The notes beneath the pieces were generated by a model. It was not told the DNA's origin, ran no database searches, and saw only the letters and a list, made by a program, of their open reading frames with translations. Position numbers and translations under genes: made by a program. From Methanobacterium sp. BAmetb5 (GTDB taxonomy: Archaea; Methanobacteriota; Methanobacteria; Methanobacteriales; Methanobacteriaceae): 12,500 bases of DNA. Of this stretch, positions 9,569-12,500 are shown piece after piece (positions within the stretch are counted from its first letter, which is position 1; each line of letters begins with the position of its first letter). Where the stretch lies: positions 2,007,501-2,020,000 of the forward strand of contig NZ_CP022706.1 of assembly GCF_003491305.1 (NCBI RefSeq). Direction: 5' to 3'.

Positions 9569-9599
9569 ACCGTGTTTAATTAATATAATATAACACGGT
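9569..9599. promoter_or_regulatory. Inverted repeat enclosing the box A of the Cas4-like gene
   Basis: Perfect eight-base arms ACCGTGTT (9569-9576) and AACACGGT (9592-9599) enclose a 15-base all-A/T centre containing a TATA-like element (TTAATATA, 9580-9587). That element is about 26 bases before the ATG region, fitting a leaderless or near-leaderless transcript. A dimeric protein on the arms would cover the TATA box and could block TBP binding. Confidence 0.55.
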
Positions 9600-9615
9600 A
9601 GTGCAAGTGTTTTAA

Positions 9616-10305
<690 letters not shown>

Positions 10306-10317
10306 TCTGCAGATAAC

Positions 10318-10325
10318 TTTAAATA
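10318..10325 (+). promoter_or_regulatory. Box A of tRNA-Gln
   Basis: TTTAAATA lies 53-60 bases before the mature tRNA, predicting a start near 10347 and a 5' leader of about 30 bases to be removed by RNase P. The TTTATA closer to the gene (10368-10373) is too near to be box A. Confidence 0.4.
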
Positions 10326-10357
10326 GCACTTCATTCAGAAAAGTGAAATGCTGCATG

Positions 10358-10464
<107 letters not shown>

Positions 10465-10493
10465 AGATAAACATTCTTTTAAAGGGTAATCTT

Positions 10494-11699
<1,206 letters not shown>

Positions 11700-11725
11700 T
11701 TTAATAGGATTTAATTCATTATTAT

Positions 11726-11923
<198 letters not shown>

Positions 11924-11977
11924 AAATAAATTCATCCTTTAGTCAGTTTTATTGATTGCTTAAACTTCAGTTAAATG

Positions 11978-11985
11978 CTTTTATA
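11978..11985 (-). promoter_or_regulatory. Box A of the small membrane protein gene
   Basis: TATAAAAG on the minus strand places the start near 11955, leaving a leader that contains AAAGG at 11936-11940. The element lies in the 98-base gap after the UPF0216 gene, so the two minus-strand genes can be transcribed separately. Confidence 0.5.
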
Positions 11986-12021
11986 CTCTGTTAGATTGAT
12001 GTTCAGTACCATAATCTGATA

Positions 12022-12432
<411 letters not shown>

Positions 12433-12457
12433 AGGTAAGAATATATTGGGGTGCTCT

Positions 12458-12470
12458 ATAATATTTAATT
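12458..12470 (-). promoter_or_regulatory. Box A of the UPF0216 gene
   Basis: TTAAATATTATAG on the minus strand, centred near 12464, predicts transcription starting close to 12437, a few bases before ATG 12432. With no ribosome site in between, a leaderless or near-leaderless mRNA is the simplest reading. Confidence 0.45.
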
Positions 12471-12500
12471 GAATTGTCTTTGGTGGCTAAAATTCGTTAT

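Overview
The window looks like a methanogenic archaeon of the order Methanobacteriales, most likely a Methanobacterium. Supporting signs are AT-rich intergenic DNA with TATA-like box A elements about 25 bases before inferred starts, archaeal Shine-Dalgarno sites (GGAGG, AGGTGAT), poly-T ends instead of strong hairpin terminators, a tRNA-Gln with an A-U first pair and no encoded CCA, and archaeal-type families such as UPF0216. No methanogenesis gene lies in the window, so the assignment rests on gene style. No rRNA, insertion sequence, CRISPR array or prophage was seen.

Layout. Positions 1-1112 hold the 3' part of a PAS/HisKA_2 sensor histidine kinase cut by the window edge. Three minus-strand genes follow: a TspO/MBR membrane protein, a flavin-binding split-barrel (PPOX-class) protein and a metallo-beta-lactamase/double-rhodanese protein. 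A divergent promoter region leads to a two-gene ABC exporter operon (ATPase plus ABC-2 permease). Next come a six-helix potassium-channel-like protein with a C-terminal coiled coil, a well-signalled 49-residue small protein, and a minus-strand cation diffusion facilitator (CDF) whose membrane core sits between two winged-helix-like domains.

The right part holds a coiled-coil protein of unknown function, a Cas4-like PD-(D/E)XK Fe-S nuclease without any CRISPR context, tRNA-Gln(TTG), an ATP-grasp ligase, and two minus-strand genes: a small one-helix membrane protein and a UPF0216 (DUF61) protein.

Most genes appear to be single transcription units. The only clear operon is the ABC pair; the tRNA and ATP-grasp gene may also share a transcript. 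Sulfur or redox (persulfide-dioxygenase-like), tetrapyrrole/TspO, flavin and ion-transport functions give a general stress/homeostasis flavour, not one pathway. The most unusual items are the winged-helix/CDF/winged-helix fusion, the solo Cas4-like nuclease with an inverted repeat around its box A, the inverted repeat upstream of the coiled-coil gene, the unlisted 49-residue protein, and a 9-mer (CCCGGTTTA) recurring at four loci.
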